From DASUPK01 sp963774305 (GTDB taxonomy: Bacteria; Actinomycetota; Thermoleophilia; Solirubrobacterales; 70-9), in assembly GCA_963774305.1 (NCBI GenBank), contig CAVZEM010000005.1, forward strand, positions 1 to 64,000: DNA of 64,000 nt. Direction: 5' to 3'. A program made the translations under genes and the position numbers. The notes below the pieces were generated by a model. That model ran no database searches, was not told the DNA's origin, and saw only the letters and a list, made by a program, of their open reading frames with translations. Below are positions 51,417-60,785 of the stretch, piece by piece (within the stretch, counting starts at the first letter, position 1; every line of letters starts with the position of its first letter).

Positions 51417-52724
51417 GTGGCGGAGAGGAGATTCTTCGGGACCGATGGGGTCCGGGGCCCCGTGGGCGAGTTGCTCACCCCCGACCTCGCCGTGCGGCTG
51501 GGCCGCGCCGCGGCGCTGCGCGACGAGGCCGAGCGCCCGCAGGTCCTGATCGTCCGCGACACCCGCGAGTCGGGCCCGATGCTCGAGGAGGCGCTGGCCG
51601 CCGGCATCGCGGCGGGAGGAGGGGACGCGATGCTCGGAGAGGTACTGCCGACGCCCGCCGCCTCGGTGCTCACCCGCCGACTGAGCTTCGACCTGGCGGC
51701 GGTGGTCTCCGCCTCTCACAATCCGTTCGCGGACAACGGCATCAAGTTCTTCAACTCGCGCGGCACCAAGCTCGACGACGACGCCGAGCTCGAGATCGAG
51801 GGGCTGATGGACGCCGATACGGCGGAGCGGGTCGGCGGCGTCCGGACGCTCGAGGGCGCCTTCGACGACTACATCCGAGAGCTGCGGACCGCCTTCCAGC
51901 TCGACCTCTCCGGCATGCGCGTCGCACTGGATTGCGCCAACGGAGCCACCCATCGCGCCGCCCCGGTGATCTTCCAGGCCCTTGGCGCGGACCTGGTCCT
52001 GACCGCCGTCGAGCCCGACGGGCGGAACATCAACGCCGATTGCGGCTCGACACATCCGGAGGGGCTGATCGAGCTGGTCCGCTCGTCCGGCGCCGACATC
52101 GGCTTCGCCTACGACGGGGACGGCGATCGGGTCCTGGCGGTCGATGGAAACGGGCGCCTCCACGACGGTGACGACCTGATCGCCCTGATCGCGCTCGACC
52201 TGCAGAAGCGGGGCGAGCTCGAGGGCGGCGTGGCGGTCACCGTGATGACCAACTTCGGCTTCATGACCACCATGGAGAAGGCCGGGATCGAGGCGATCCA
52301 GACGCAGGTGGGCGACCGCTACGTGATCGAGCAGCTGTTCGAGCGGGATTGGCGCCTCGGCGGCGAGCAGTCGGGGCACATCGTCTGGACCGACTTCACC
52401 CCGACGGGCGATGGGATCGCCGCGTCGCTGCTCACCCTGCGGGCGCTGGGCAAGCGCAGGCTCGAGGATGTCGAGCCGTTCGAGCGCCTGCCGCAGCGGC
52501 TGGAGAACGTTCGAGTCGCCGACCGCGGCGCGATCGAGGGGGCGACGGAGCTGTGGAAGGCGGTCGAGGACGAGAACGCGAAGTTCGAGGGCCGAGGCCG
52601 CGTGCTGGTGCGTCCCTCCGGCACCGAGCCGCTCGTGCGCGTCATGGTCGAGGCGCCGAATGAGGCGGAGTGCGAGGCGATCTGCGATCGCCTCGTCGAG
52701 GTCGTCAAGCACGAGTTGGCTTAG
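51417..52724 (+). CDS. glmM: Phosphoglucosamine mutase
   Basis: A 435-residue enzyme from GTG 51417, 12 bases after rpsI. The active serine is in VVSASHNPFADNGIKFF, the metal loop in FAYDGDGDRVLAVD, the sugar-binding loop in GGEQSGHIVW and the phosphate-binding loop in RPSGTEPLVRVM. Converts glucosamine-6-phosphate to glucosamine-1-phosphate in UDP-GlcNAc synthesis; its substrate supplier glmS follows at once. Confidence 0.95.
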   Translation: MAERRFFGTDGVRGPVGELLTPDLAVRLGRAAALRDEAERPQVLIVRDTRESGPMLEEALAAGIAAGGGDAMLGEVLPTPAASVLTRRLSFDLAAVVSASHNPFADNGIKFFNSRGTKLDDDAELEIEGLMDADTAERVGGVRTLEGAFDDYIRELRTAFQLDLSGMRVALDCANGATHRAAPVIFQALGADLVLTAVEPDGRNINADCGSTHPEGLIELVRSSGADIGFAYDGDGDRVLAVDGNGRLHDGDDLIALIALDLQKRGELEGGVAVTVMTNFGFMTTMEKAGIEAIQTQVGDRYVIEQLFERDWRLGGEQSGHIVWTDFTPTGDGIAASLLTLRALGKRRLEDVEPFERLPQRLENVRVADRGAIEGATELWKAVEDENAKFEGRGRVLVRPSGTEPLVRVMVEAPNEAECEAICDRLVEVVKHELA

Positions 52725-52735
52725 AGACCGACGGC

Positions 52736-52798
52736 CCGCTGGGCGGCCGCTTGCGGTCGTAGGTCCGGCCGAGGTGTTTGTGGCGGCCGTTTCATGAC
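52736..52798. repeat. Dispersed intergenic repeat, copy D (divergent)
   Basis: The gap between glmM and glmS holds two related half-units, GGGCGGCCGCTTGCGGTCGT (from 52740) and TGGCGGCCGTTTCATGACGG (from 52781). They align with the two half-units of copy A. The hairpin is weaker than in copies B and C. No glmS ribozyme is seen here. Confidence 0.5.
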
Positions 52799-52832
52799 GG
52801 GAGCCGCCTGCCTCTACCCTGTACGTCTTCCT

Positions 52833-54701
52833 ATGTGCGGCATCGTCGGATATGTGGGTGACCGACCGTGCCGGGATCTGCTGATAGCCGGATTGGAGAA
52901 GCTCGAGTACCGGGGCTACGACTCCGCCGGCATTTCAGTGCTCTCGGACGGCGAGGTCGACAGCGTGCGCGCTGTCGGCAATCTCGCGAACCTCCGTGCC
53001 GCGGTCGAGGAACGGTCCTCGAACGGCGACGGTGGCTCGGTCGCCGTGGCCGCGAAGCCGGCGACTATCGGGCTCGGCCACACGCGCTGGGCCACCCACG
53101 GCAGGGTCACCGAGGAGAACGCCCATCCGCACGGCGACTGTGAGGAGCGGATCCACATCGTCCTCAACGGGATCGTCGAGAACCATGCCGAGTTGCGGCG
53201 CGAGCTGACCGCCGAGGGGCATGAGTTCACCTCGGAGACCGACGCCGAGATCGTCGCGCACCTGATCGAGCGCCACTACGACGGCGACCTGACCGAGGCG
53301 GTCCGCAAGGCCCTCTCCGATCTGCGGGGTCACTACGCGTTCGTCGCCATGCACAACGACCACGAGGACACCCTCGTCGCGGCGCGGAAGGAGTGCCCTC
53401 TGATCGTCGGCCTCGGCGAGGACGAGAACTTCGTGGCGTCGGCGATCCCGGCATTCCTGGCCGAGACCCGGCGCGCCCTCGGGATCAAGAACGACGAGAT
53501 CGTCACCGTCCACAAGGGCGACGTCACCGTGATCGACGCCGAGGGCAACGTGGTCGACGGCCGCGAGCCGATCGAGGTCACCTGGGACGAGGACGCCGCG
53601 GAGAAGGGCGGCTACGACACCTTCATGCTCAAGGAGATCCACGAGCAGCCGGACGCCGTGGCGGAGACCATCACCGACAGGCTGCCGAACCTGGACAGCG
53701 TCGACCTCTCCGACGTGGAGCTCGACGACGAGTTCCTGAAGGGGATCGACCGGATCGTGATCGTTGCGTGCGGGACCTCGTACCACGCCGGGCTCGTGGG
53801 TCGCTACGCGATCGAGCAATGGGCCCGGGTCCCGGTGGAGATGGACATCGCCTCGGAGTACCGCTACCGCGAGCCAGTGCACCGGCCGAACGACCTGGTC
53901 ATCGGCATCACCCAGTCCGGGGAGACCGCCGACACGCTCGCGGCGATGCGGTTGGCGCGCGAGGGCGGCTCGAAGGTGCTCGCGATCTGCAACGTGATGG
54001 GGAGCCAGGCGACGCGAGACGCCGACGCAGTCCTCTTCACCCGCTCGGGGATCGAGATCAGCGTGGCCGCGACGAAGACCTTCGTCAGCCAGGTGGCCGC
54101 TATGTACCTGCTCGGGCTTCGCCTCGCGGAGCTCCGGGGGACGATGGAGCCCGAGCGCATTGCGGAGCTGGTCGCGGAGCTCAAGTCGCTCCCCCACAAG
54201 ATCCAGGAGACGATCGTCTCCTGCGACGAGCGCGTCAAGGCGATCGCCCGCTCTCAGTACAACCAGCGCTTCTTCATGTATATCGGCCGCCACATCGGCC
54301 TCGCCGTCTGCCTGGAGGGCGCCCTGAAGCTGAAGGAGATCTCCTACATCCCCGCCGACGCATACGCCGCCGGCGAGATGAAGCACGGGCCGATCGCACT
54401 GCTCGACGAGTCCACGCCGGTGGTCGCGGTCGCGACGGACAGCCCCGTTGTCGGGAAGATCCTCTCCAACATGGAGGAGGTCCGAGCTCGCGGCGCGGAC
54501 GTGATCGCCGTCGCAACCGAGGGCTCGGAGGCGGTCGAGGACGCGGCGGACCAGACGATCTTCGTGCCCCGCACCGACTGGATCGTCCAGCCGATCGTCG
54601 CGATCGTGCCGCTGCAGCTGCTCGCCTATTACATCGCCCGCGAGAACGGCCTGAACGTCGACCAGCCTCGCAACCTCGCGAAGACCGTCACGGTCGAGTA
54701 G
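52833..54701 (+). CDS. glmS: Glutamine-fructose-6-phosphate aminotransferase
   Basis: A 622-residue enzyme; ATG 52833 is chosen because the second residue must be the catalytic cysteine (MCGIVGYVGDRP), an upstream frame start at 52794 would block it. The glutaminase domain has YRGYDSAGISV, LGHTRWATHGRVTEENAHPH and NGIVENHAEL. Two SIS domains follow: IVACGTSYHAGLVGRYAIEQ, ITQSGETADTLAAMRLA and the C-terminal LNVDQPRNLAKTVTVE. First step to UDP-GlcNAc. Confidence 0.96.
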   Translation: MCGIVGYVGDRPCRDLLIAGLEKLEYRGYDSAGISVLSDGEVDSVRAVGNLANLRAAVEERSSNGDGGSVAVAAKPATIGLGHTRWATHGRVTEENAHPHGDCEERIHIVLNGIVENHAELRRELTAEGHEFTSETDAEIVAHLIERHYDGDLTEAVRKALSDLRGHYAFVAMHNDHEDTLVAARKECPLIVGLGEDENFVASAIPAFLAETRRALGIKNDEIVTVHKGDVTVIDAEGNVVDGREPIEVTWDEDAAEKGGYDTFMLKEIHEQPDAVAETITDRLPNLDSVDLSDVELDDEFLKGIDRIVIVACGTSYHAGLVGRYAIEQWARVPVEMDIASEYRYREPVHRPNDLVIGITQSGETADTLAAMRLAREGGSKVLAICNVMGSQATRDADAVLFTRSGIEISVAATKTFVSQVAAMYLLGLRLAELRGTMEPERIAELVAELKSLPHKIQETIVSCDERVKAIARSQYNQRFFMYIGRHIGLAVCLEGALKLKEISYIPADAYAAGEMKHGPIALLDESTPVVAVATDSPVVGKILSNMEEVRARGADVIAVATEGSEAVEDAADQTIFVPRTDWIVQPIVAIVPLQLLAYYIARENGLNVDQPRNLAKTVTVE

Positions 54702-54729
54702 CGGAGCCTCGGCTAGGATTCCCCGCCTC

Positions 54730-56271
54730 GTGAGCCGTCGCCGACTCCCCGCGCTCCTGCTTGCCTGCATGGCTGTCCCGGCCGCGATCCTGGCCGGCTG
54801 TGGTGGCGGTGGCGGTGGCAGCGTCGACGTCGGCCCGGCGGCGGCCGTTCCCGCCAACACGCCGATCTACCTCGACGCCACGGTCAAGCCCACGGGCACG
54901 GCCCAGTCGGACGCCAAGGCGGCCCTCAGCAAGATCCTGAACACACCCGATCCCGGGGCCAAGATCGTCTCGCTGATCGAGGACCAGTCCAAGGCCGACG
55001 GTCACCCGATCAACTACCAGCAGGACATCGCGCCCTGGCTTGGCCAGAAGGCCGCGGTGTTCTTCACCTCGCTGGGCGCCAACTCGCAGGGTGCCGTCGT
55101 GGTCGAGACCACCAACCCCGCTGCCTCGCTCGCCTTCGCCCAGAAGGCCTCCGGTGACACGGCCGCCGACCCGGCGCCGCAGAGCTACAACGGCGCCACC
55201 TACCAGGCCGATAGGAGCTCGCCCGGCCAGGTCTTCGGCACCGTCGGCAACTTCCTCGTCGAGGGTGACCTCGACGGCTTCAAGGCGGCGGTCGACGCCA
55301 ACAAGGGCGACTCGCTGGGCGACTCGAGCGACTTCAAGGACTCGATCGGCGATCTCCCCGACGACCGGCTCGGCACCGTGTACACGATCCCCAAGGACTT
55401 CATCGCGGCGCTCGGCCCGGACCAGTTCGACCCGAACAGCCAGGCGCTGCTCGAGAAGTCCGCGGGCGACAGCCTGAACGAGCCCGCCGCCGGCGCGCTC
55501 ACGGCCTCGGCGGACTCCATCGAGCTGGAGGCGACGGGCGGCAGCAACGGGGTGGACACGCCGGAGAGCTCGCTGATCGGCGACGTGCCGGGTCAGTCCT
55601 GGCTCGCCTTCGGCATCGGCGACCTGGGCGACACCGTCAAGAAGAGCCTGGACCAGCTGAAGGAGCAGATCCCGAACTTCGACGCGGCCCAGGAGCAGAT
55701 CCAGCAGGCGACCGGCTCGTCGCTCGAGCAGCTCACGGGCTCGCTCGGCGACGCCGTGATCTACGTCCAGGGGACGACCCAGCAGACCCTGACGGGCGCT
55801 CTCATCGTTCAGTCCAAGGACACCGAGCTCACCGGGCGCCTGTTGAACCAGCTCCAGGGCCTGCTCAGGCTCGGCAGCACCGGCGTCAAGCCGCTGTCGC
55901 TGTCCGGCGGCGGGACCGGCTTCCAGATCAACGACCCGACAGTTGCGCCCCGGCCCGTCGAGCTCGCACAGCAGGGAGACAAGATCGTGATCGGCTACGG
56001 CGCCGGCTCGGCCGAGGCGAGCCTCACCCCGGCTCAGACCCTCTCCGACTCGCCGGCCTTCTCGACCGCTCACGACCAGATCTCCTCGCTCGGCACCGAT
56101 CTCTTCCTCAATCTCCAGTCGGTCTTCGCCCTGGCCGAGTCCTCCGGCGCGAAGTCGGATCCCAACTACGCGCAGGCCAAGCCCTACCTGGACGCTCTCA
56201 GCTACGTCGTCACCGGCTCGGGCGCGAGCGGCGACAAGGCCGAGTTCAAGGCGGTCCTGGGCCTCAAGTAG
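54730..56271 (+). CDS. DUF3352-family lipoprotein
   Basis: A 513-residue secreted protein from GTG 54730. A lipoprotein signal (LPALLLACMAVPAAILAGC, lipobox LAGC) precedes a Gly/Ser linker and repeating segments that alternate hydrophobic strands and helices, with VPANTPIYLDATVKPTG and IAPWLGQKAAVFF near the start, SWLAFGIGDLGDTVKKSLDQ and GDAVIYVQGTTQQTLTGALI later. This is the actinobacterial DUF3352 pattern; function unknown. Located between glmS and acpS in a core-gene run. Confidence 0.8.
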   Translation: MSRRRLPALLLACMAVPAAILAGCGGGGGGSVDVGPAAAVPANTPIYLDATVKPTGTAQSDAKAALSKILNTPDPGAKIVSLIEDQSKADGHPINYQQDIAPWLGQKAAVFFTSLGANSQGAVVVETTNPAASLAFAQKASGDTAADPAPQSYNGATYQADRSSPGQVFGTVGNFLVEGDLDGFKAAVDANKGDSLGDSSDFKDSIGDLPDDRLGTVYTIPKDFIAALGPDQFDPNSQALLEKSAGDSLNEPAAGALTASADSIELEATGGSNGVDTPESSLIGDVPGQSWLAFGIGDLGDTVKKSLDQLKEQIPNFDAAQEQIQQATGSSLEQLTGSLGDAVIYVQGTTQQTLTGALIVQSKDTELTGRLLNQLQGLLRLGSTGVKPLSLSGGGTGFQINDPTVAPRPVELAQQGDKIVIGYGAGSAEASLTPAQTLSDSPAFSTAHDQISSLGTDLFLNLQSVFALAESSGAKSDPNYAQAKPYLDALSYVVTGSGASGDKAEFKAVLGLK

Positions 56272-56280
56272 GTCCGCGCT

Positions 56281-56625
56281 GTGGCGACCGCCGTCGGCAT
56301 CGACCTGATCGAGATCGAGCGCATCGAGCGCGCCCTCGAGCGCCGCCCGCGACTGGCGGATCGGCTCTTCACTGAGGGCGAGCTGTCCTATGCGCGCGGC
56401 CGGGCCCGGCCCGGCCGCCACCTCGCGGCGCGGTTCGCGGCCAAGGAGGCCGTGATCAAGGCGCTCGGGCAGGGCGTCCCGCCGAAGGAGATCGAGATCG
56501 AGGCGGGTGAGCCTCCGCGGGTGCGGCTGCACGGGCGAGCAGCGGAGCTGGCGGGGGAGACGCCGATCGCCATCTCGCTCACGCACTCGCGCGAGAACGC
56601 CGCGGCCGTCGCGATCGCCGGCTAG
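56281..56625 (+). CDS. acpS: Holo-[acyl-carrier-protein] synthase
   Basis: A 114-residue 4'-phosphopantetheinyl transferase starting at GTG 56281. VGIDLIEIERIERALER holds the first metal aspartate, LFTEGELSYARGRARPGRHL follows, and the RFAAKEAVIKALGQG motif is complete. C-terminal ISLTHSRENAAAVAI is the usual final strand. It activates acyl carrier proteins. Ten bases after the DUF3352 gene. Confidence 0.93.
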   Translation: MATAVGIDLIEIERIERALERRPRLADRLFTEGELSYARGRARPGRHLAARFAAKEAVIKALGQGVPPKEIEIEAGEPPRVRLHGRAAELAGETPIAISLTHSRENAAAVAIAG

Positions 56626-56710
56626 CGCCTACTTCAGCTTCGCGCGCTGCCGCAGGTATGCCGCCCTCCATGGACCGGCGGGAAGGTTATCCCAGAGTAG
56701 GCTCACGCCG

Positions 56711-58219
56711 ATGGAGCACTGGCTCGATCCATGCCTGGATGCCGAGGAGATGCGCGCCACCGACGCGTGGGCGATCAAGGACCGGGGCGTCCCGTCCCTC
56801 GAGCTGATGGAGGTCGCCGGGCGATCCGTGGCCGAGGCCGCCGCCGAGGTCGCGACCTCCAACACGGCCGCGATCGTCTGCGGCAAGGGGAACAACGGCG
56901 GCGACGGGTTGGTCGCCGCTCGCGTGCTGCGCGAGACCGGGTTCGAGGCCGAGGCGCTGCTGCTTGCGCCTCCCGAGGAGCTCTCCGATGACGCCAGGGC
57001 GAATGCCGACCGCTTCGACGGCGCGCGGCAGGTCGATCCCGGCGAGCTGACGGGGGCGCTGCGCGGCGCCGGGGTGGTCATCGACGCCGTCTTCGGGACC
57101 GGCTTCGCGGGCAAGCCGCGCGGGCCGGCGGTGGCGGCGATCGAGGCGATCAACCAGGTGGAGGCTCCGGTGGTCGCGACGGACATCGCGTCCGGGGTCA
57201 ACGCTTCGACCGGCGAGGTGGAGGGGGCGGCCGTCGAGGCGGATCTCACGGTGACCTTCCACGCCCCAAAGCTCGGCCACTGGATCGCGCCGGGCAAGGA
57301 GCACACGGGTGAACTCCGCGTCGCGCCCATCGGCATCCCCGATGGCGCCCCGGTGCAGCCCAAGGCGGGTCTGATCAATCCCCGGGTGCTCGAGCTGGCG
57401 CCCGGGCGCGCTCCCGGGTCCACCAAGTTCAGCTCGGGGCAGGTGCTGATCGTCGGTGGGTCCCGGGGGCTTACCGGCGCCGTCTGCCTCGCCGCGCTCG
57501 CGTCGATCCGAACCGGGGCGGGCTACGCGCAGGTGGCGGTCCCCGCTGACCTGGAGCACATCTTCGAGATCAAGCTGACCGAGGCGATGTCGCTTGGGTG
57601 CGCCAGCCGAGACGGCAGGCTCCGGCCGGCCGCCTCCGAGCAGATCCTCGGCGCCGCGGAGCGCGCCGCCTGCGTGGTGCTCGGCTCCGGCATGGGCCGG
57701 GAGCCGGGGACCCAGCGCCTGATTCAGGAGATCACCGAGCGGATCGAGGCGCCGTTGGTGATCGATGCGGACGGCCTCAACGCGCACGCGGGCAGGATCG
57801 AGAAGCTGGCCGCGCGCAGGGCGCCCTTCGTCCTCACCCCACACGCCGGCGAGATGGGCCGCCTCCTGGACCGTGACTCCGAAGCCATCGGGGCGAAGCG
57901 TGCAGAGAGCGCACGGGAGGCGGCGACGCGCAGCGGGGGAATCGTCCTGCTGAAGGGCGACGACACGATCGTCACCGACGGCGAGCGGCTCGCCGTCAAC
58001 ACGGTGTCGAGCCCCCAGCTGGCGACCGCGGGCACCGGCGACGTCCTCTCGGGAATGATCGCCGCCCTGATCGCTCGTGGGATGGAGCCATTCGCCGCGA
58101 CCTGTGCCGCGGTGGTCGCGCACTCGCGGGCCGGCCGAGAGGCCGGGGCCCGGGTCGGCAATGACTCCGTGATCGCAGGTGACGTCATCGAGTCGATCCC
58201 CGCGGGGCTGGCGCTCTGA
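56711..58219 (+). CDS. nnr: Bifunctional NAD(P)HX epimerase/dehydratase
   Basis: A 502-residue fusion of the YjeF_N epimerase (residues ~1-215) and the ribokinase-fold dehydratase (~225-500). CGKGNNGGDGLVAARVLRET and AVFGTGFAGKPRG belong to the first; LIVGGSRGLTGAVCLAALAS, FVLTPHAGEMGRLL and ATAGTGDVLSGMIAALIARG to the second. It repairs hydrated NADH/NADPH. The frame is open before 56711 but lies in acpS sequence. The stop overlaps the CTG that appears to start alr. Confidence 0.93.
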   Translation: MEHWLDPCLDAEEMRATDAWAIKDRGVPSLELMEVAGRSVAEAAAEVATSNTAAIVCGKGNNGGDGLVAARVLRETGFEAEALLLAPPEELSDDARANADRFDGARQVDPGELTGALRGAGVVIDAVFGTGFAGKPRGPAVAAIEAINQVEAPVVATDIASGVNASTGEVEGAAVEADLTVTFHAPKLGHWIAPGKEHTGELRVAPIGIPDGAPVQPKAGLINPRVLELAPGRAPGSTKFSSGQVLIVGGSRGLTGAVCLAALASIRTGAGYAQVAVPADLEHIFEIKLTEAMSLGCASRDGRLRPAASEQILGAAERAACVVLGSGMGREPGTQRLIQEITERIEAPLVIDADGLNAHAGRIEKLAARRAPFVLTPHAGEMGRLLDRDSEAIGAKRAESAREAATRSGGIVLLKGDDTIVTDGERLAVNTVSSPQLATAGTGDVLSGMIAALIARGMEPFAATCAAVVAHSRAGREAGARVGNDSVIAGDVIESIPAGLAL

Positions 58220-59346
58220 GCGCCCCCGAGACGACAGGGCGGGCGCAGGCGACGATCGACGTCGGTGCGGTGGAGCGGAACTGCCGGGCCCTGAAGGAGC
58301 GGGTCGGCGATCGGGTCGAGCTCTGTGCCGTGGTCAAGGCGAACGGCTACGGGCACGGCGCTGCGGTCTGCGGCGCGGCCGCGCTGCGCGGCGGGGCCAC
58401 GAGGCTTGCCGTCGCCGCGGCAACCGAGGCGGAGGAGCTTCGGCTGCACTTCCCGGACGTGCCGATCCTGGTCATGGGTGCCCTCACCGGAGACGAGCTG
58501 CGCGCGGCGTTGGCGGCCCGGGCGGAGGTCGCGGTCTGGCGCGAGCGGTTCCGCGAGCTCTGCTCGCGGGTGGCGGCGGAGGTCGGCCACATGGCGCGCG
58601 TGCACGTGAAGCTGGACAGCGGCATGGGCCGGCTCGGCGAGCGCGATCCGGAGGCCCTCATCGCGCTCGCCCGTAGGTGCGTCGATGACCAGCGCCTTGA
58701 CGTGGCCGGGGTCTGGACCCACTTCGCGACGGCGGATGAGGAGGGCGACGACTTCATGTCCGAGCAGCTCGCCGCCTTCGCCCCGGTCGGGGAGGCGGTC
58801 CGCGAGCTCGCGTCGGACTGCACAGTGCACGCCGCCAACAGCGCGGCCACTCTGCGCGACGCCGGTACGCACTTCGACATGGTCCGCTGCGGAATCGCGG
58901 TCTACGGGCTCGACCCCTTCGGCCGCGATCCCACCGATCGCGGGCTGGAGCCGGCGCTCGAGCTGCACTCGTACGTCGCGGATGTCAAGCGCTTCGAGCG
59001 GGGTGCCAGTGCGGGCTACGGGCGCACCTGGCGCGCACCCGAGGACACCTGGGTCGGGGTCCTGCCGATCGGCTATGGCGACGGCGTGCGCCGCGGGCTC
59101 TCGAACAACGCCGACGTGCTGGTCGGCGGGCGGCGCCATCCCCTCGTCGGGACGGTGTCGATGGACAACATCACCATCGACCTCGGACCGGAGACCGATG
59201 TCGAGCCGGGCGCGCAGGCGGTCCTGATCGGGCGGCAGGGCTCGGAGCGGATCCTGGCCGAGGAGGTTGCAACCCGCCTCGACACGATCAACTACGAGGT
59301 GACCTGCGGGATCTCTCAGCGAGTGCCCCGCGAGGTGATCGAGTGA
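58216..59346 (+). CDS. alr: Alanine racemase, apparent CTG start
   Basis: Makes D-alanine for peptidoglycan. From CTG 58216 (CTGA overlap with the previous stop) the product is 376 residues and reads SAPETTGRAQATIDVGAVER, the normal first strand of this fold; starting at GTG 58270 would remove it. PLP lysine in VVKANGYGHG (residue 41), then KLDSGMGRLG, WTHFATADEEGDDF, and the catalytic tyrosine region AGYGRTWRAP, with MDNITIDLG near the C-terminus. Overlaps the next gene (GTGA). Confidence 0.93.
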   Translation: MSAPETTGRAQATIDVGAVERNCRALKERVGDRVELCAVVKANGYGHGAAVCGAAALRGGATRLAVAAATEAEELRLHFPDVPILVMGALTGDELRAALAARAEVAVWRERFRELCSRVAAEVGHMARVHVKLDSGMGRLGERDPEALIALARRCVDDQRLDVAGVWTHFATADEEGDDFMSEQLAAFAPVGEAVRELASDCTVHAANSAATLRDAGTHFDMVRCGIAVYGLDPFGRDPTDRGLEPALELHSYVADVKRFERGASAGYGRTWRAPEDTWVGVLPIGYGDGVRRGLSNNADVLVGGRRHPLVGTVSMDNITIDLGPETDVEPGAQAVLIGRQGSERILAEEVATRLDTINYEVTCGISQRVPREVIE

Positions 59347-60773
59347 ACCCGCCGCTCGACGAAGCCCTGGGCGCCGCGCCCTCGATCGCCGCGGCCCGCA
59401 CCGCCCTCGAGGAGCACCCGGGCCCGGTCTGGATCGTCGGTGGCGCGATCCGCGATGCGCTCCTCGGGGAGCCGGTCGCCGATGCGGACCTGGCCGTCCA
59501 GCGGGGGGAGGAGGAGCGGGCCGCTCGCGCGATCGCGCGGGTGGCCGGTGGCTCGGCGTTCACGCTCTCCGAGGAGCACGCGACCTGGAGGGCGGTCGCC
59601 CCCACGGACGGCTGGCACGTGGACGTCGCCGGGCTCCGCGCGGAGACGATCGAGGATGACCTGCGCGCCCGCGACTTCACCGTCAACGCGGTGGCCGTTC
59701 CGCTTGCAGGAGGGGAGCCGATCGATCCGACCGGCGGCAGCGCGGACGCGGACGCTCGGATCCTGCGGGCGGCCTCCGAGCGGGCGTTCGAGGATGACCC
59801 GATCCGGCTGCTGCGCGCCGCTCGCCTCGCGACGGGCCTCGGGCTCGCACTCGATGCGGCGACCGGCGAGCTCGCGCGCGCCCACGCCTCCCACGCAGCC
59901 GATCCGGCCGGCGAGCGCCAGTTCGCGGAGCTGCGCGGGATCGTCGCCGGGCGAGATCCGCTGGGGGGCATCCGGCTGATGGAGGAGCTCGCCCTGCTGC
60001 CGGTCGTCCTCCCGGAGCTGGAGTCGCTGCGGGGCGTCGCCCAGAATCCCAATCACCATCTCGACGTCCTCGGCCACACCCTCGCCGTGCTCGAGGAGTG
60101 GCTCGGCATCGAGGCGGACCTGACCGGTTTCGCCGAGGATCTCGCCGGGGAGGTCGAGGCGTTCCTCGCCGAGCCGCTGGCCGACGAGCTCACCCGCCGG
60201 GACGCGTTGCGACTCGGGGCCCTCTTCCACGACCTCGGCAAGCCGGAGACGCGCGCGGAGGGCTCCGGCTACGTCACCTTCATCGGGCACGACGAGGTCG
60301 GGGCCCGGATCATCGCCTCGATCTGCCGGAGGCTGCGCACCAGCCGCGCGCTGAGCGGCCACGTCCAGGGCCTTGCCCTCCATCACCTGCGGCTCGGGTT
60401 CCTGATCCACCAGCGGCCCCTGTCGCGGCGGGCCGTCTACGACTACCTCGTCGCCACCGAGCCGGTGTCGGCCGACGTCACCCTGCTCACCGTGGCCGAT
60501 CGGCTGGCCGCCCGCGGGGACGGCCCGCTGGCGAGCCCGGAGATGGTCCAGGCGCACCTGGACCTGGCCAGGGAGATGCTGCGGGAAGCCCTCCTCTGGC
60601 ACCGCGATGGGTCGCCGCGGCCCCCGGTGTCGGGCGACGAGCTCGCCGATGAGCTCGGGGTCTCGCCGGGCCCCGAGATGGGCCGGTTGCTGGAGGAGCT
60701 TCGCGCCGAGGCCTTCACGGGTGAGATCACCAGCCGTTCGCAGGCGCTGGAGCGCGCCAGAGAGCTCCGATAG
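59343..60773 (+). CDS. CCA-type tRNA nucleotidyltransferase with HD domain
   Basis: A 476-residue protein from GTG 59343. VWIVGGAIRDALLGEPVADAD is the nucleotidyltransferase site, ETIEDDLRARDFTVNAVAVP and AFEDDPIRLLRAARLATGLG the template region, and the C-terminal half is an HD-type domain: LGALFHDLGKPET and FIGHDEVGARI. It adds CCA (or A) to tRNA 3' ends and may hydrolyse cyclic phosphates. Lineage proteins with this layout may be CCA- or A-adding only. Confidence 0.9.
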   Translation: MNPPLDEALGAAPSIAAARTALEEHPGPVWIVGGAIRDALLGEPVADADLAVQRGEEERAARAIARVAGGSAFTLSEEHATWRAVAPTDGWHVDVAGLRAETIEDDLRARDFTVNAVAVPLAGGEPIDPTGGSADADARILRAASERAFEDDPIRLLRAARLATGLGLALDAATGELARAHASHAADPAGERQFAELRGIVAGRDPLGGIRLMEELALLPVVLPELESLRGVAQNPNHHLDVLGHTLAVLEEWLGIEADLTGFAEDLAGEVEAFLAEPLADELTRRDALRLGALFHDLGKPETRAEGSGYVTFIGHDEVGARIIASICRRLRTSRALSGHVQGLALHHLRLGFLIHQRPLSRRAVYDYLVATEPVSADVTLLTVADRLAARGDGPLASPEMVQAHLDLAREMLREALLWHRDGSPRPPVSGDELADELGVSPGPEMGRLLEELRAEAFTGEITSRSQALERARELR

Positions 60774-60785
60774 CCTGGCGCGCTC

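Noticed and set aside
52725..52832. Possible glmS ribozyme before glmS
   Set aside because: No catalytic core strings are present; the gap is occupied by the dispersed repeat.
52935..54860. 641-codon minus-strand open frame opposite glmS
   Set aside because: glmS is complete and unmistakable; the antisense frame is a by-product of high GC third positions.
54688..56586. 632-codon minus-strand open frame opposite the DUF3352 and acpS genes
   Set aside because: It spans two real genes and their gap, with Arg/Leu/Gly-rich translation lacking any motif.
56629..56706. Short minus-strand frame ending RQRAKLK between acpS and nnr
   Set aside because: Only 26 codons from a GTG, no ribosome site, and nothing around it to support expression.
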